From assembly GCA_026710795.1 (NCBI GenBank), contig JAPOQK010000022.1:1-59390 (forward strand): DNA of 59,390 nt, given 5' to 3'. Positions 25,301 through 33,162 of the stretch are shown in pieces. This DNA is from Candidatus Poribacteria bacterium (GTDB lineage: Bacteria; Poribacteria; WGA-4E; WGA-3G). Position numbers and translations under genes: made by a program. Numbering within the stretch: the first letter of the stretch is position 1; each line of letters starts with the position of its first letter. The notes beneath the pieces were generated by a model, which did not search any database, was not told the origin of the DNA, and saw only the letters and a list, made by a program, of their open reading frames with translations.

Positions 25301-26280
25301 ATTTCTGCACCTGTGTTGTTTGCAGATGTAATAAAACATGTACCACCATTCGGTAAAGTCGATAGGAACATTTCTGTTTTCCGTTTTAACTCCACAATAT
25401 CTTCACTAACAGCACAAATCGCTGGACCCCAACTACTCACACCACCCCCTAATGCACCATTGTTTTGCATGAATTCAAGGGTTTGCTTCAGTTCATCACC
25501 TTGAGCATCAATCTCCACTTTCTTCCAACCGAAAGTTTGTATATGGTTTAATGCCTTGCTGAATTGATGCATATTGTTTTCAAGGAGTGCTGGTAATATT
25601 TGCAAAAGAAGAATGTGTGTCAACTTTGGAGCAACAGATGGGGGTTGTGGACATAGAGTCCGAAATAGATTCAATTCTTCCTCTCCATAGATGCGTGAAC
25701 AGTTTGGTATTGCAATTAGGAGTTGCCAATTTGGAAACGATTGTTGAAATAATATTGGTGGAGGTGAAATATCGTCTGCTGCAGAGGAAGGGAGAAATGA
25801 GGCTTTTTGTTCCGGATATTGATGTCCGACATCAACAATGAACCCACCACTGTCAAAAGCTGCGACACCGATACCAGATGTGCCACCACGTCCCACAGCA
25901 GTGGCAAGTTCCAAGAGACTTAACTTCAGGTCGTACAGGACATTTACAGCAGTAGCAATAGCGAGTGAAAGCTGCGTTCCTGACCCGAAGCCACTATGGG
26001 TAGGGATTTCAGATATTAATTTTAGTTTGATTCCTGGGAACTGATAAATGGTTTGTAGGTGTGTGAGAATTTCACATGCCCGTTTTTGATATGCGTCCGA
26101 CTCAACGTGGATTTCTGTTGCAGGTTCGGCAACGATCTTAAAATTCGGTTCATTGATGGCTAATCCGAACCCACCGTCAATTCGACCGAGTTGTCCATTC
26201 AAATCTATCAGTGAAAAATGAAGTCTTGCGGGTGTGGTAATTCGAACTTCTCTGATTGCAGAGTTAGTCTCGCCTTTCAT
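25285..26280 (-). CDS. GHMP kinase, beta-ribofuranosylaminobenzene 5'-phosphate synthase family
   Basis: About 331 residues from the ATG at 26280. The frame is open to 26325, but that start would overlap the ABC gene by 62 bp. Family signatures are clear: [13 protein letters not shown] at the N-terminus, the GHMP ATP-type loop [16 protein letters not shown], and [19 protein letters not shown]. In methanogens and methylotrophs this enzyme condenses PRPP with 4-hydroxybenzoate or p-aminobenzoate in tetrahydromethanopterin synthesis. Here it overlaps the end of an ABC ATPase gene by 17 bp and is the last gene of an efflux-type operon, an unexpected place. A related sugar-phosphate kinase activity is possible. 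Confidence 0.75.
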   Translation of the reverse strand: MKGETNSAIREVRITTPARLHFSLIDLNGQLGRIDGGFGLAINEPNFKIVAEPATEIHVESDAYQKRACEILTHLQTIYQFPGIKLKLISEIPTHSGFGSGTQLSLAIATAVNVLYDLKLSLLELATAVGRGGTSGIGVAAFDSGGFIVDVGHQYPEQKASFLPSSAADDISPPPILFQQSFPNWQLLIAIPNCSRIYGEEELNLFRTLCPQPPSVAPKLTHILLLQILPALLENNMHQFSKALNHIQTFGWKKVEIDAQGDELKQTLEFMQNNGALGGGVSSWGPAICAVSEDIVELKRKTEMFLSTLPNGGTCFITSANNTGAEIKIVD

Positions 26281-26944
26281 CTCGCTCAATGAGTCCGTCC
26301 CGTATGTGGAGGACGCGTCTTGCATGTTCGGCTACCTCCGGTTCATGCGTAACCATGATTATCGTATTACCTTCCTCATTAAGTCGGTCAAAAATAGCCA
26401 AAATTTCGGCTCCAGAACGTGTATCTAAGTTACCGGTAGGTTCATCAGCGAAAAGGAGTGATGGTTTATTCACAAGCGCGCGCGCAATCGCAACACGCTG
26501 AACTTGTCCACCAGACAATTCTGTAGATTTGTGGTCAACACGGTCAGCTAATCCAACCGCTTCCAGTGATTCAAAGGCTCTGCGCTTACGTTCCTTTCTC
26601 CCCAATCCAGAATAGATAAGGGGGAGTTCAACGTTGTGTAGAGCACTTGTTCGTGGCAATAGGTTAAAGGATTGAAATACAAAACCAATCTTCTTATTTC
26701 TGATATCCGCTAAACGATTATCCGAGAGTTGTCCTACCTCTTCTCCTTCAAGATGGTACTCACCTTCAGTAGGAGTCGCAAGACAACCTAAAATATCCAT
26801 CAATGTTGATTTACCGGAACCAGATGGACCCATAATTGCAATGAATTCTCCCGGTTCAACATTGAAACTCACGCCTCGTAAAGCATGGACTTGCACATCA
26901 CCCATTTCATAGATCTTTGTTATATCTTTTACGTCTATTAACAT
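26264..26944 (-). CDS. ABC transporter ATP-binding protein (MacB/LolD type)
   Basis: A 226-residue ATPase with Walker [11 protein letters not shown]-loop [10 protein letters not shown], signature [15 protein letters not shown], Walker [13 protein letters not shown] and a switch His in [10 protein letters not shown]. The DEPTGNLD and [13 protein letters not shown] elements mark the MacB/LolD/FtsE-like group, whose partners are four-helix FtsX-type permeases. No such permease gene is present next to it. Upstream are a membrane-fusion protein and a TolC-type gene, so a MacAB-TolC-like efflux role is likely, with the permease encoded elsewhere. Confidence 0.9.
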   Translation of the reverse strand: MLIDVKDITKIYEMGDVQVHALRGVSFNVEPGEFIAIMGPSGSGKSTLMDILGCLATPTEGEYHLEGEEVGQLSDNRLADIRNKKIGFVFQSFNLLPRTSALHNVELPLIYSGLGRKERKRRAFESLEAVGLADRVDHKSTELSGGQVQRVAIARALVNKPSLLFADEPTGNLDTRSGAEILAIFDRLNEEGNTIIMVTHEPEVAEHARRVLHIRDGLIERDERRD

Positions 26945-27032
26945 ATTAAATTAATTCCTATTTTCAACACAGAAAAATTGTTCATCTCAATTACATTGTT
27001 AAGTTTACTTGCATTAAACCAAATCCCGTATT

Positions 27033-28988
27033 TTATTTATCCTTGATTGTTTCCCCTTTGGTTAATTCCATCATAGAAGGAACAAAAACGCGATCCCCTT
27101 CCTTTAATCCGCTGATGATTTCAAAATGAGTGTTATTACGCCTACCGACCTTGATATGTGTTTTTACTCCCTTTTCGCCGTTCTTCTTCGGTGGTGCTCC
27201 TGTGTCCAATTTGACAAAATGCTGTCGTTGACTCTGAATTTCTGCTTCTATGCCAGTCAATCGATTGTTCTCCGAGATCACGATAGCAATTTCTGTCGGA
27301 CCTGGACGCATACCTTGTGGTGGTTCATCAAACAATATTTCAATATTACCACGGGTTTCTGATGGGGAAACCTTAGATACCTGACCACTAAACTGTTTAC
27401 CGATAAGATTCTGAACTTTTAGTTTTTGTCCCTGCTGAAACTGTCCAAGCATATTAGGATTCAACGTCGCTTTGACGGTAAATACCTCCGGACTTAACAC
27501 AGCGGCTATAGGAATCTGAAGTATATCCGGTTTTTCAAAGACAATAATATCCACATCTGCTGACATACCGGGTAACAGTTGAAATTCACCATCCGGTATA
27601 TCTACTTCTATTTCAACTTCAAAGGTTATAACAGAACCTCCGCCTTGACCTCGCGGGGTAGAGCTTGGAGAAATTTCACTCACTCTGCCATTAAACACTT
27701 TTTGTCGGTAACTATCAACACGGATTTCTACACGTTGATCCTCTTTTATCCTACCAATCTCAACCTGATTAATTTGCGTCCTGACAATCATCTGAGAAAG
27801 ATCAGCGATACGCATGATAGCCTCTCCGCGGGAAAATGCTGAACGACCAGAGGTAATAATCTCACCCTCTTCTACAGAGATGCGCGTAATGGTCCCTGAC
27901 ATTGGAGCAGTCACCGTCGTCCATTCAAACCTTTCCTGTTGCGATTTTAAACGACTTTCAGATTGAAATAGGTTCGCTTGCGCACTTACTTTCGCATGTT
28001 TTGTCAGGTCCTTCTCTTCTTCGGTTGTTTCTTCTGTTTGTTTTAATCGGGCACGCGAATTTTCTAAATCCACTAACAGCTGCTTTTCTTGTGCGTCTTG
28101 TGATTCCTTTACTGTTGCAACGTTCTTTTTATTTAAGGCAAGTGTCGATTTTCTACTTTGGATCGCTTCCTTCATTGCATTAATGGTTTCTTCTTGTGAT
28201 TTAATCGTTTCTTGTTGAGATTCCACATGTTTTTGGCTAGTCTCGTATTGAGACCTGTTTAGGACGAGTTGTTTTTGGGATTCCTCTAATGCCTGTTGTG
28301 AAATTAATTCCTTATCAAATAGTTCTTTGTTCCGTTTATGCTCGGATTCAGTCGTCTCAAGTGTAATTTTAGCTGATTGGACGTTTGCCCTGTTGCGATC
28401 AAGCGTTAGTTTAGCCTGTGTTAGAGCGATTTCTTCTTTTTTAAGTGAGATGTTATCGCGGTTTAACAAGTTTTGGGTTGTTGCTACCAGTGTTTCCGCC
28501 TCAGTGATACGTTGTTGCTTATTTGCAGCAAAAGACCTGAGATACGCTTCAGATTTGGCAACTGCATTTTTCGCCTGAAGCAGATCACTTGTTTCACGTT
28601 TTTCAGCAATTTGAATACGCAGTTCGGCTTGGTCAAATTCAGCTTTACGGGCATCTCGATTAGCCTCTGCCTGTCTCATGTCTTCTTTAATCTGTTTGTC
28701 ATCAATTTTGAGGAGGCGATCCCCTACTTGAACAGGGTCTGACTCTTCAACGAAAATCTCTACGATTTCACCTTCAACATTTGACCTAACGTCTACCTCT
28801 ATGAGAGAACGTAAGGTCCCAGATTCTCGAACTTTTACGAGAAATTGTCCGCGCCGAACTACCTCTCGTTTATCTTCTTCATCATTTTTTTTCGCTCCAA
28901 AGTTGATTTGTGTCGCACTTATTAAACCTACGACTAAAACAACAATAGCGATAGCACCGATAATAAACCATTTTTTGCTAAATTTCAT
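27033..28988 (-). CDS. Periplasmic adaptor (membrane-fusion protein), HlyD/MacA-like
   Basis: A 651-residue protein, long for the family (usually about 350-450). It has an N-terminal membrane anchor (WFIIGAIAIVVLVVGLISA), a lipoyl half-motif (RSNVEGEIVEIFVEESDPV), and then a very long coiled-coil hairpin of Gln/Glu/Lys-rich heptads (about residues 105-345). The second lipoyl half (TAPMSGTITRISVEEGEII) and beta-barrel domains follow. The extra C-terminal region (after about residue 490) resembles a second barrel and membrane-proximal domain. It joins an inner-membrane ABC exporter to the TolC-like protein encoded 2 bp upstream. Confidence 0.88.
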   Translation of the reverse strand: MKFSKKWFIIGAIAIVVLVVGLISATQINFGAKKNDEEDKREVVRRGQFLVKVRESGTLRSLIEVDVRSNVEGEIVEIFVEESDPVQVGDRLLKIDDKQIKEDMRQAEANRDARKAEFDQAELRIQIAEKRETSDLLQAKNAVAKSEAYLRSFAANKQQRITEAETLVATTQNLLNRDNISLKKEEIALTQAKLTLDRNRANVQSAKITLETTESEHKRNKELFDKELISQQALEESQKQLVLNRSQYETSQKHVESQQETIKSQEETINAMKEAIQSRKSTLALNKKNVATVKESQDAQEKQLLVDLENSRARLKQTEETTEEEKDLTKHAKVSAQANLFQSESRLKSQQERFEWTTVTAPMSGTITRISVEEGEIITSGRSAFSRGEAIMRIADLSQMIVRTQINQVEIGRIKEDQRVEIRVDSYRQKVFNGRVSEISPSSTPRGQGGGSVITFEVEIEVDIPDGEFQLLPGMSADVDIIVFEKPDILQIPIAAVLSPEVFTVKATLNPNMLGQFQQGQKLKVQNLIGKQFSGQVSKVSPSETRGNIEILFDEPPQGMRPGPTEIAIVISENNRLTGIEAEIQSQRQHFVKLDTGAPPKKNGEKGVKTHIKVGRRNNTHFEIISGLKEGDRVFVPSMMELTKGETIKDK

Positions 28989-28990
28989 GG

Positions 28991-30325
28991 TTACTGTAGG
29001 ACTCCCATTGCATCCAATAATCGCGCTCGTGCAATTTTGTAATCGTAAAAAGCATTGACTTGATTTGTCAAGGCTTGTGCATAACTTGTTTGTGCATCAA
29101 GCACTTCAAGCAGGATCGCTTTTCCTACCCTATAACGACCTTGAATGACATCTAAACTCAGTTGAGCGTTCTCTACTTGTGTGTTAGAGATTTCAACTGC
29201 AGTTTCGCTTCGTTTAAGATTGAGGTAATTTTGTCGGACAGAAAGGGCAACTGATCTCTCTAAGTCACTCGCATTTTCACGCGCTTGTTCCAACTGCATA
29301 TTACGTTCCTTTACGCGATTACCTAAAACCCCTCCATCATATAAGGTGAAATTAAGTGAGGCACCCACGCTCCAACTACGAAAATCTGAGAAATTCTGAC
29401 GTTCTCGAAGGTAATCATCAAGGAAAACGTTATAGTTCGCGTTTGCACTTAACCGAGGCCAACGCTGCAATTTTGAAAGCGTCAAACTCCATTCCTGCTG
29501 TCTAACTTGTGCTTCAGTTTCCTTAAATTCTGGTCGGTTTCCAAGAGCCGTCTGGATCGCTTCTTCAACGGAAATTTCTATTTTTTCAATAGTACCACGC
29601 TCCAAATATACTTGGAAAGATTCGTCCAAAGTAACAGTAATTAACAACCCAGGATCTAATCCCATAAGCCTCGGTAAAGTAGCTTGAGAAATTTGTAACG
29701 CGTTTTGGTTATTTAGTAATGATAATTCGTTATTCGCTTGACGAACTCTGGCTGTCGCAACATCAGCAGGGATAAGCACACCAGCTTCTTTTAATGCTAT
29801 CGTTTGATTGGTGTTTTCTATTGAACGCGCTAACACATCTTCGCTTACATTAACAAGTTCAGTGTCTTTTAGCACATTGTAGTAGGCTTGGGTTATCTGG
29901 AGAATTAAATTTTGTTTTATTCCTTCATTTCTGTTAGTTGTCGCTATTAGTCCTTCTTTTGCTTGAGCAAAACCAACTTCACGTTGTCCATTATCCCAGA
30001 GAGTATATTGTCCTGCCAATCCTAAATCGTAATTTTGTTGTTCAAAACCGAAATCAAGTTGGTCATTAAAACGGTATTGTCCAGATGAGGATATTGAAGG
30101 AAAGTAACCCGCACGTGCATTCTTGACACGTAGTTCCTGTATAGCAAGGCTCAAACGGGCATTTCGCATAGATGTTGCCTTTTCCAAACCCAACTGAATA
30201 CACTGTTCAAGTGTTAGCGATTGAGACAAGTCAATTTCCTCTGGTTCTTGCGCACATACGCATAATGTCATCACAACCTGAAGTGTGACTAAAATTAGCG
30301 TTAACCCTATTTTCCATCGAAGCAT
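28991..30325 (-). CDS. TolC-like outer-membrane efflux protein
   Basis: About 444 residues from the ATG at 30325. The frame is open to 30478, but AAGGAG at 30337-30332 sits 6 nt upstream of 30325 and the resulting N-terminus (MLRWKIGLTLILVTLQVVMT) is a signal peptide. Two OEP repeats are visible. LTLEQCIQLGLEKATSMRNARL opens the first and VEEAIQTALGNRPEFKETEAQV the second, each leading to long helices, with strand-forming segments in between. It provides the exit duct for the adaptor/ABC system. It is the first gene of the operon. Confidence 0.9.
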   Translation of the reverse strand: MLRWKIGLTLILVTLQVVMTLCVCAQEPEEIDLSQSLTLEQCIQLGLEKATSMRNARLSLAIQELRVKNARAGYFPSISSSGQYRFNDQLDFGFEQQNYDLGLAGQYTLWDNGQREVGFAQAKEGLIATTNRNEGIKQNLILQITQAYYNVLKDTELVNVSEDVLARSIENTNQTIALKEAGVLIPADVATARVRQANNELSLLNNQNALQISQATLPRLMGLDPGLLITVTLDESFQVYLERGTIEKIEISVEEAIQTALGNRPEFKETEAQVRQQEWSLTLSKLQRWPRLSANANYNVFLDDYLRERQNFSDFRSWSVGASLNFTLYDGGVLGNRVKERNMQLEQARENASDLERSVALSVRQNYLNLKRSETAVEISNTQVENAQLSLDVIQGRYRVGKAILLEVLDAQTSYAQALTNQVNAFYDYKIARARLLDAMGVLQ

Positions 30326-30667
30326 TAGCATCTCCTTAAACAACTTAAAACTATTACTACTGTAGATTATTATTATGTATGATCGGTCTTTATTTAGTTT
30401 GACAAAAATCAATATCAAAAGTTCAGGACAAAGAATGAATATACATGCTGATAAAGTGTATCGCCAATTTTGACGCAAATATACTATTAAAGTTTAGTAA
30501 TTATTCGGTGGATATTACATTTTCCTTCTGTGTCCTCTACGTTCTCTGCACCTTCTGTGATTCAAACAAAAAACCGAAAACCGCACTCAAAAACTGAAAA
30601 CTACATAAAACATATTGGATATATATTGTTCCGAACCCCACGTTCCCTTCCAACCCTCAACAACCTG

Positions 30668-30676
30668 TGTTATAAT
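30668..30676 (+). promoter_or_regulatory. Extended -10 box of the micro-ORF
   Basis: TGTTATAAT fits the extended -10 pattern TGnTATAAT. The ATG at 30686 lies 9 nt downstream of the hexamer, so a transcript would be nearly leaderless. The other copy has the same box in reverse at 49453-49461. Confidence 0.5.
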
Positions 30677-30685
30677 ACTATCACT

Positions 30686-30859
30686 ATGAAAAACAAAACC
30701 ACATACAAACCCAACATAACCGTATTCGTAGGTCGGAGCGAGCGAAGCGACCTCCGACATCTTACATTCTGTCAAAGCGACCTACGACATCTTACATTCT
30801 GTAGAAGTGACCTACGACAACCAAGCAAAACAAAAGATACAGTATTTCAAGTTTTTTAA
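30686..30859 (+). CDS. Micro-ORF in composite element A (57 aa), expression uncertain
   Basis: A short reading frame starting MKNKTTYKPNITVFVGRSER and continuing with two SDLRHLTFC repeats that come from a 30-bp tandem DNA repeat (30747-30806). The stop lies in the GATACAGT module. It has no recognisable domain, and no ribosome binding site precedes it. A homologous frame of 53 codons is kept in copy B (49282-49443), with substitutions but no frameshift up to the module. Either it is a translated small protein or the frame is a by-product of a repeat without stops. The Arg/Ser-rich repeat segment is typical of translated palindromes. Confidence 0.35.
   Translation: MKNKTTYKPNITVFVGRSERSDLRHLTFCQSDLRHLTFCRSDLRQPSKTKDTVFQVF
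30728..30758. repeat. GTAGGTCGG REP palindrome
   Basis: GTAGGTCGGAGCGAGCGAAG with its complement forms an imperfect hairpin (GTCGGAG against CTCCGAC with a GCGAGCGAAGC loop). Identical copies lie at 30996-31026 and, reversed, at 49102-49132. A near-identical reversed copy (one base changed, GCGAGCAAAGC) lies at 49371-49401. It is followed here by 30-bp tandem units (30747-30776, 30777-30806 and a partial). Confidence 0.85.
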
Positions 30860-30970
30860 GACACAGTAACCCGGTGAAAACAACCTGTAAACCCAAGCAG
30901 GTACAACAACCAGACGACAACACAGTAAAGATACAGTCATGTAAAAAAAGGCACAAAACTGTATCTTTTT
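30832..30970 (+). other. Three-copy module A1 (8-mer GATACAGT)
   Basis: GATACAGT occurs at 30836-30843 and 30930-30937 (94 bp apart) and inverted as ACTGTATC at 30958-30965. The last two form a hairpin with an 11-bp stem (AAAGATACAGT against ACTGTATCTTT), a 20-nt loop and a following T run. A conserved box GGTGAAAACAACC (30873-30885) lies between the direct copies, and a purine-rich ACGGAGG follows the hairpin. Confidence 0.75.
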
Positions 30971-30995
30971 TAAACGGAGGAAAACAACACGATTC

Positions 30996-31026
30996 GTAGG
31001 TCGGAGCGAGCGAAGCGACCTCCGAC
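30996..31026. repeat. GTAGGTCGG REP palindrome (second copy)
   Basis: Exact repeat of the palindrome at 30728-30758, placed between the A1 module and the MITE. Confidence 0.85.
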
Positions 31027-31034
31027 AGACTATT

Positions 31035-31136
31035 ATACCATTTCTAATATAATGGCTCTTTTTGTAGTACAAACTGTTAGTTTGTGTCCTACAGTTTAAC
31101 AACCGAATATGAGACTATTATTAATAGAAATGGTAT
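31035..31136. mobile_element. MITE with ATACCATTTCT inverted ends (short form)
   Basis: ATACCATTTCT at 31035-31045 is inverted as AGAAATGGTAT at 31126-31136. The centre carries an imperfect palindrome (TGTAGTACAAAC against GTTTGTGTCCTACA, about 31063-31093). The same ends enclose a different palindrome in the 156-bp element at 47313-47468, so both belong to one family of miniature elements. Confidence 0.65.
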
Positions 31137-31164
31137 TAGAAAATAGACAAAAATCAAGCTGAAC

Positions 31165-31310
31165 AAAGGTTACCGTTTTTCTTTTTTTTTACATTCAAAA
31201 AAACCGATGAAAACAACCCATAAACCCAGACAGGAACTAAAACCAGTAAAAAATACCAAAAGTTACCGTTATGCAGAAATTTGACACAAAACGGTAACCT
31301 TTTTAAGACG
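31165..31310 (+). other. Three-copy module A2 (8-mer GTTACCGT)
   Basis: GTTACCGT occurs at 31169-31176 and 31262-31269 (93 bp apart) and inverted as ACGGTAAC at 31291-31298. The hairpin loop is 21 nt and a T run follows. The conserved box GATGAAAACAACCC is at 31206-31219 and a GACGGAG purine stretch follows the hairpin. This module and A1 are alignable outside the 8-mers. Confidence 0.75.
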
Positions 31311-31442
31311 GAGAAATTCAATAAAATTACAAGATAAAAACAAACAATACACAGTCAAATATGATGTCCGAAGTCTTGTGAATGGTATTTCCATTCCTGT
31401 CTTTAGGCAATAAATTTACACACCACTATGAATACGATTATC

Positions 31443-31471
31443 TTGACATTCCAAAGAATTAAATATATAAT
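31443..31471 (+). promoter_or_regulatory. Perfect-consensus sigma-70 promoter of the solute-binding protein operon
   Basis: TTGACA (31443-31448) and TATAAT (31466-31471) are exactly 17 bp apart. The ATG at 31502 follows after a short leader containing TTGGAG. Confidence 0.85.
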
Positions 31472-31501
31472 CATCTATATTATTTTGTATTGGAGCACTA
31501 T

Positions 31502-33157
31502 ATGATAGAGAAGATTTTCAAAAAAAATTATGTTTTTATGTTTGGTAAAATTAGCAATGTACACTTCAGCGTGATGAAATCAACTTCCATAACTATTTGT
31601 TGTATAATGGCATTGCTTTTTACATTTCCTGTATTACATGCCGACTCCGATTCACATTCCAAGGGTGGAACATTTATCTTCGGTAGAGGTGGAGACTCAG
31701 TGGGATTAGATCCTGCTCTTGAAGAAGATGGTGAATCCTTCAAAGTTTGCGATAACATCTATGACACACTCGTTCATTACAAAGATGGCAGTACAGATAT
31801 TGGACCAGGACTTGCAACAAGTTGGGAAAGTTCTGATGATGGTTTGACTTGGACATTTCATCTTAGAAAAGGTGTATCATTCCATGATGGAACACCTTTC
31901 AACGCAGAAGCAGTACTATTTTCACTTAACCGACAGCATGTCAAATCACATCCATTCCATGATGTTAGTGGATCTTATGTTTATTGGGTTGCTACCGGAT
32001 TAGCAGAAATTGTAGATACAATATCTGCAATAAATGAGTTTACTATCCAAATCAAACTCAATACTGCTTATGCCCCATTTATCTACACGATAGCAATAAC
32101 ACCTTTCTCTATTGTCAGTCCAACCGCTGTAAGAAAATCAGGTGACAAGTACTCCAGTAATCCCGTTGGTACTGGTGCATTCAAGTTTGTACGTTGGGAT
32201 CGGAAAGATAAAATCGTACTTGAGGCAAATGAGAACTATTGGGGAGGAAGACCTAATTTAGATAGGGTTATTTTCCGTTCTATCCCTGACAATTCCGTTC
32301 GCTTGATAGAACTTCAACAAGGAAGCCTTCATGCTATGGAATTTCCAAATCCCGATGATTTAGAACAGATTAGAAAGGATGAGAATATTGAGTTGTTATC
32401 ACAACCCGGAATGAGTATCGGTTATTTAGCAATGAATATGGATAAGTCGCCATTTGATAACCAGAAGGTTCGACTCGCAATTAATCATGCAATAGATAAG
32501 ACTGCTATTATTGAACATCTCTATCAAGGTCTCGGAATGCCAGCGAAGAATCCTATTCCTCCAACTATGTGGAGTTATGATGACTCAATCCAGGATTACG
32601 AATACAATCCAAAATTGTCTAAGCAACTACTCGCTGAAGCTGGATACCCCAATGGATTTGAAACAACACTCTGGGCATTACCTGTTCCACGTCCTTACAT
32701 CCCTGACGGTCGGGCACTCGCAGAAGTACTTCAATCTGAACTACGTAATATTGGGATTATTGCGAAAATTGTGACCTATGATTGGGGTACATATCTTGAA
32801 AAAACAAAAAATGGTGAACACGATATTGCTATGTTAGGGTGGAGTGCAGACCTTGGCGATCCCGATAACTTTTTCTATTTCTTATTAAGTAAAACATCTG
32901 CTGAGAAACCTGCTGGGAACATCGCTTTTTATCGGAGCGATGCAATGCAAGATATCTTAGAAAAGGCAAGAGCAACTACCGATAAAAACAAGCGAATTTC
33001 ACTCTACAAAGAGGCACAACAGATATTCCATAAAGATGTTCCATGGGTACCTATGGCACATGCGAAACAGATTCTTGTCGTGAATAATCAAGTAAAGAAT
33101 CTCACACTTAATCCGTTGAATTGGAAATACTTCCGCAATGTAACACTTGAAAGGTAA
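31502..33157 (+). CDS. Extracellular solute-binding protein, family 5 (peptide/nickel type)
   Basis: About 551 residues from ATG 31502, chosen because GGAG lies 6 nt upstream. The frame also opens at a TTG (31490). A signal sequence is centred on ICCIMALLFTFPVLHA, with an unusually long n-region; an internal Met just before it (31574) is an alternative. The mature protein shows SBP_bac_5 features: GRGGDSVGLDPALEEDGES, TWTFHLRKGVSFHDGTPFNA near residue 120, NPVGTGAFKFVRWD near 210 and YNPKLSKQLLAEAGYPNG. It would deliver oligopeptides or glycan-like ligands to an ABC permease, but no permease genes follow. Five bp separate it from its dockerin-bearing paralogue. Confidence 0.87.
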   Translation: MIEKIFKKNYVFMFGKISNVHFSVMKSTSITICCIMALLFTFPVLHADSDSHSKGGTFIFGRGGDSVGLDPALEEDGESFKVCDNIYDTLVHYKDGSTDIGPGLATSWESSDDGLTWTFHLRKGVSFHDGTPFNAEAVLFSLNRQHVKSHPFHDVSGSYVYWVATGLAEIVDTISAINEFTIQIKLNTAYAPFIYTIAITPFSIVSPTAVRKSGDKYSSNPVGTGAFKFVRWDRKDKIVLEANENYWGGRPNLDRVIFRSIPDNSVRLIELQQGSLHAMEFPNPDDLEQIRKDENIELLSQPGMSIGYLAMNMDKSPFDNQKVRLAINHAIDKTAIIEHLYQGLGMPAKNPIPPTMWSYDDSIQDYEYNPKLSKQLLAEAGYPNGFETTLWALPVPRPYIPDGRALAEVLQSELRNIGIIAKIVTYDWGTYLEKTKNGEHDIAMLGWSADLGDPDNFFYFLLSKTSAEKPAGNIAFYRSDAMQDILEKARATTDKNKRISLYKEAQQIFHKDVPWVPMAHAKQILVVNNQVKNLTLNPLNWKYFRNVTLER

Positions 33158-33162
33158 ATAAC

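Larger units (their letters stand above)
30524..31310 (+). repeat. Composite intergenic element, copy A (two three-copy modules)
   Basis: This repeat has a homologue in reverse orientation at 48917-49608. In order: a CCTTCTGTGTCC-type leader (30524), an extended -10 box (30668), a micro-ORF (30686-30859), the GTAGGTCGG palindrome, a GATACAGT module (30832-30970), a second GTAGGTCGG palindrome (30996-31026), a MITE (31035-31136) and a GTTACCGT module (31165-31310). The other copy keeps the same order, apart from the MITE. Everything from the TolC start to the solute-binding gene (30326-31501) is otherwise non-coding. Confidence 0.75.

Noticed and set aside
30747..30820. Possible CRISPR-like array (30-bp direct units)
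   Set aside because: Only two and a third contiguous units without spacers; it is a tandem repeat within a micro-ORF.
30812..31102. 96-codon minus-strand frame
   Set aside because: It crosses module A1, a palindrome and a MITE; no conservation in copy B.
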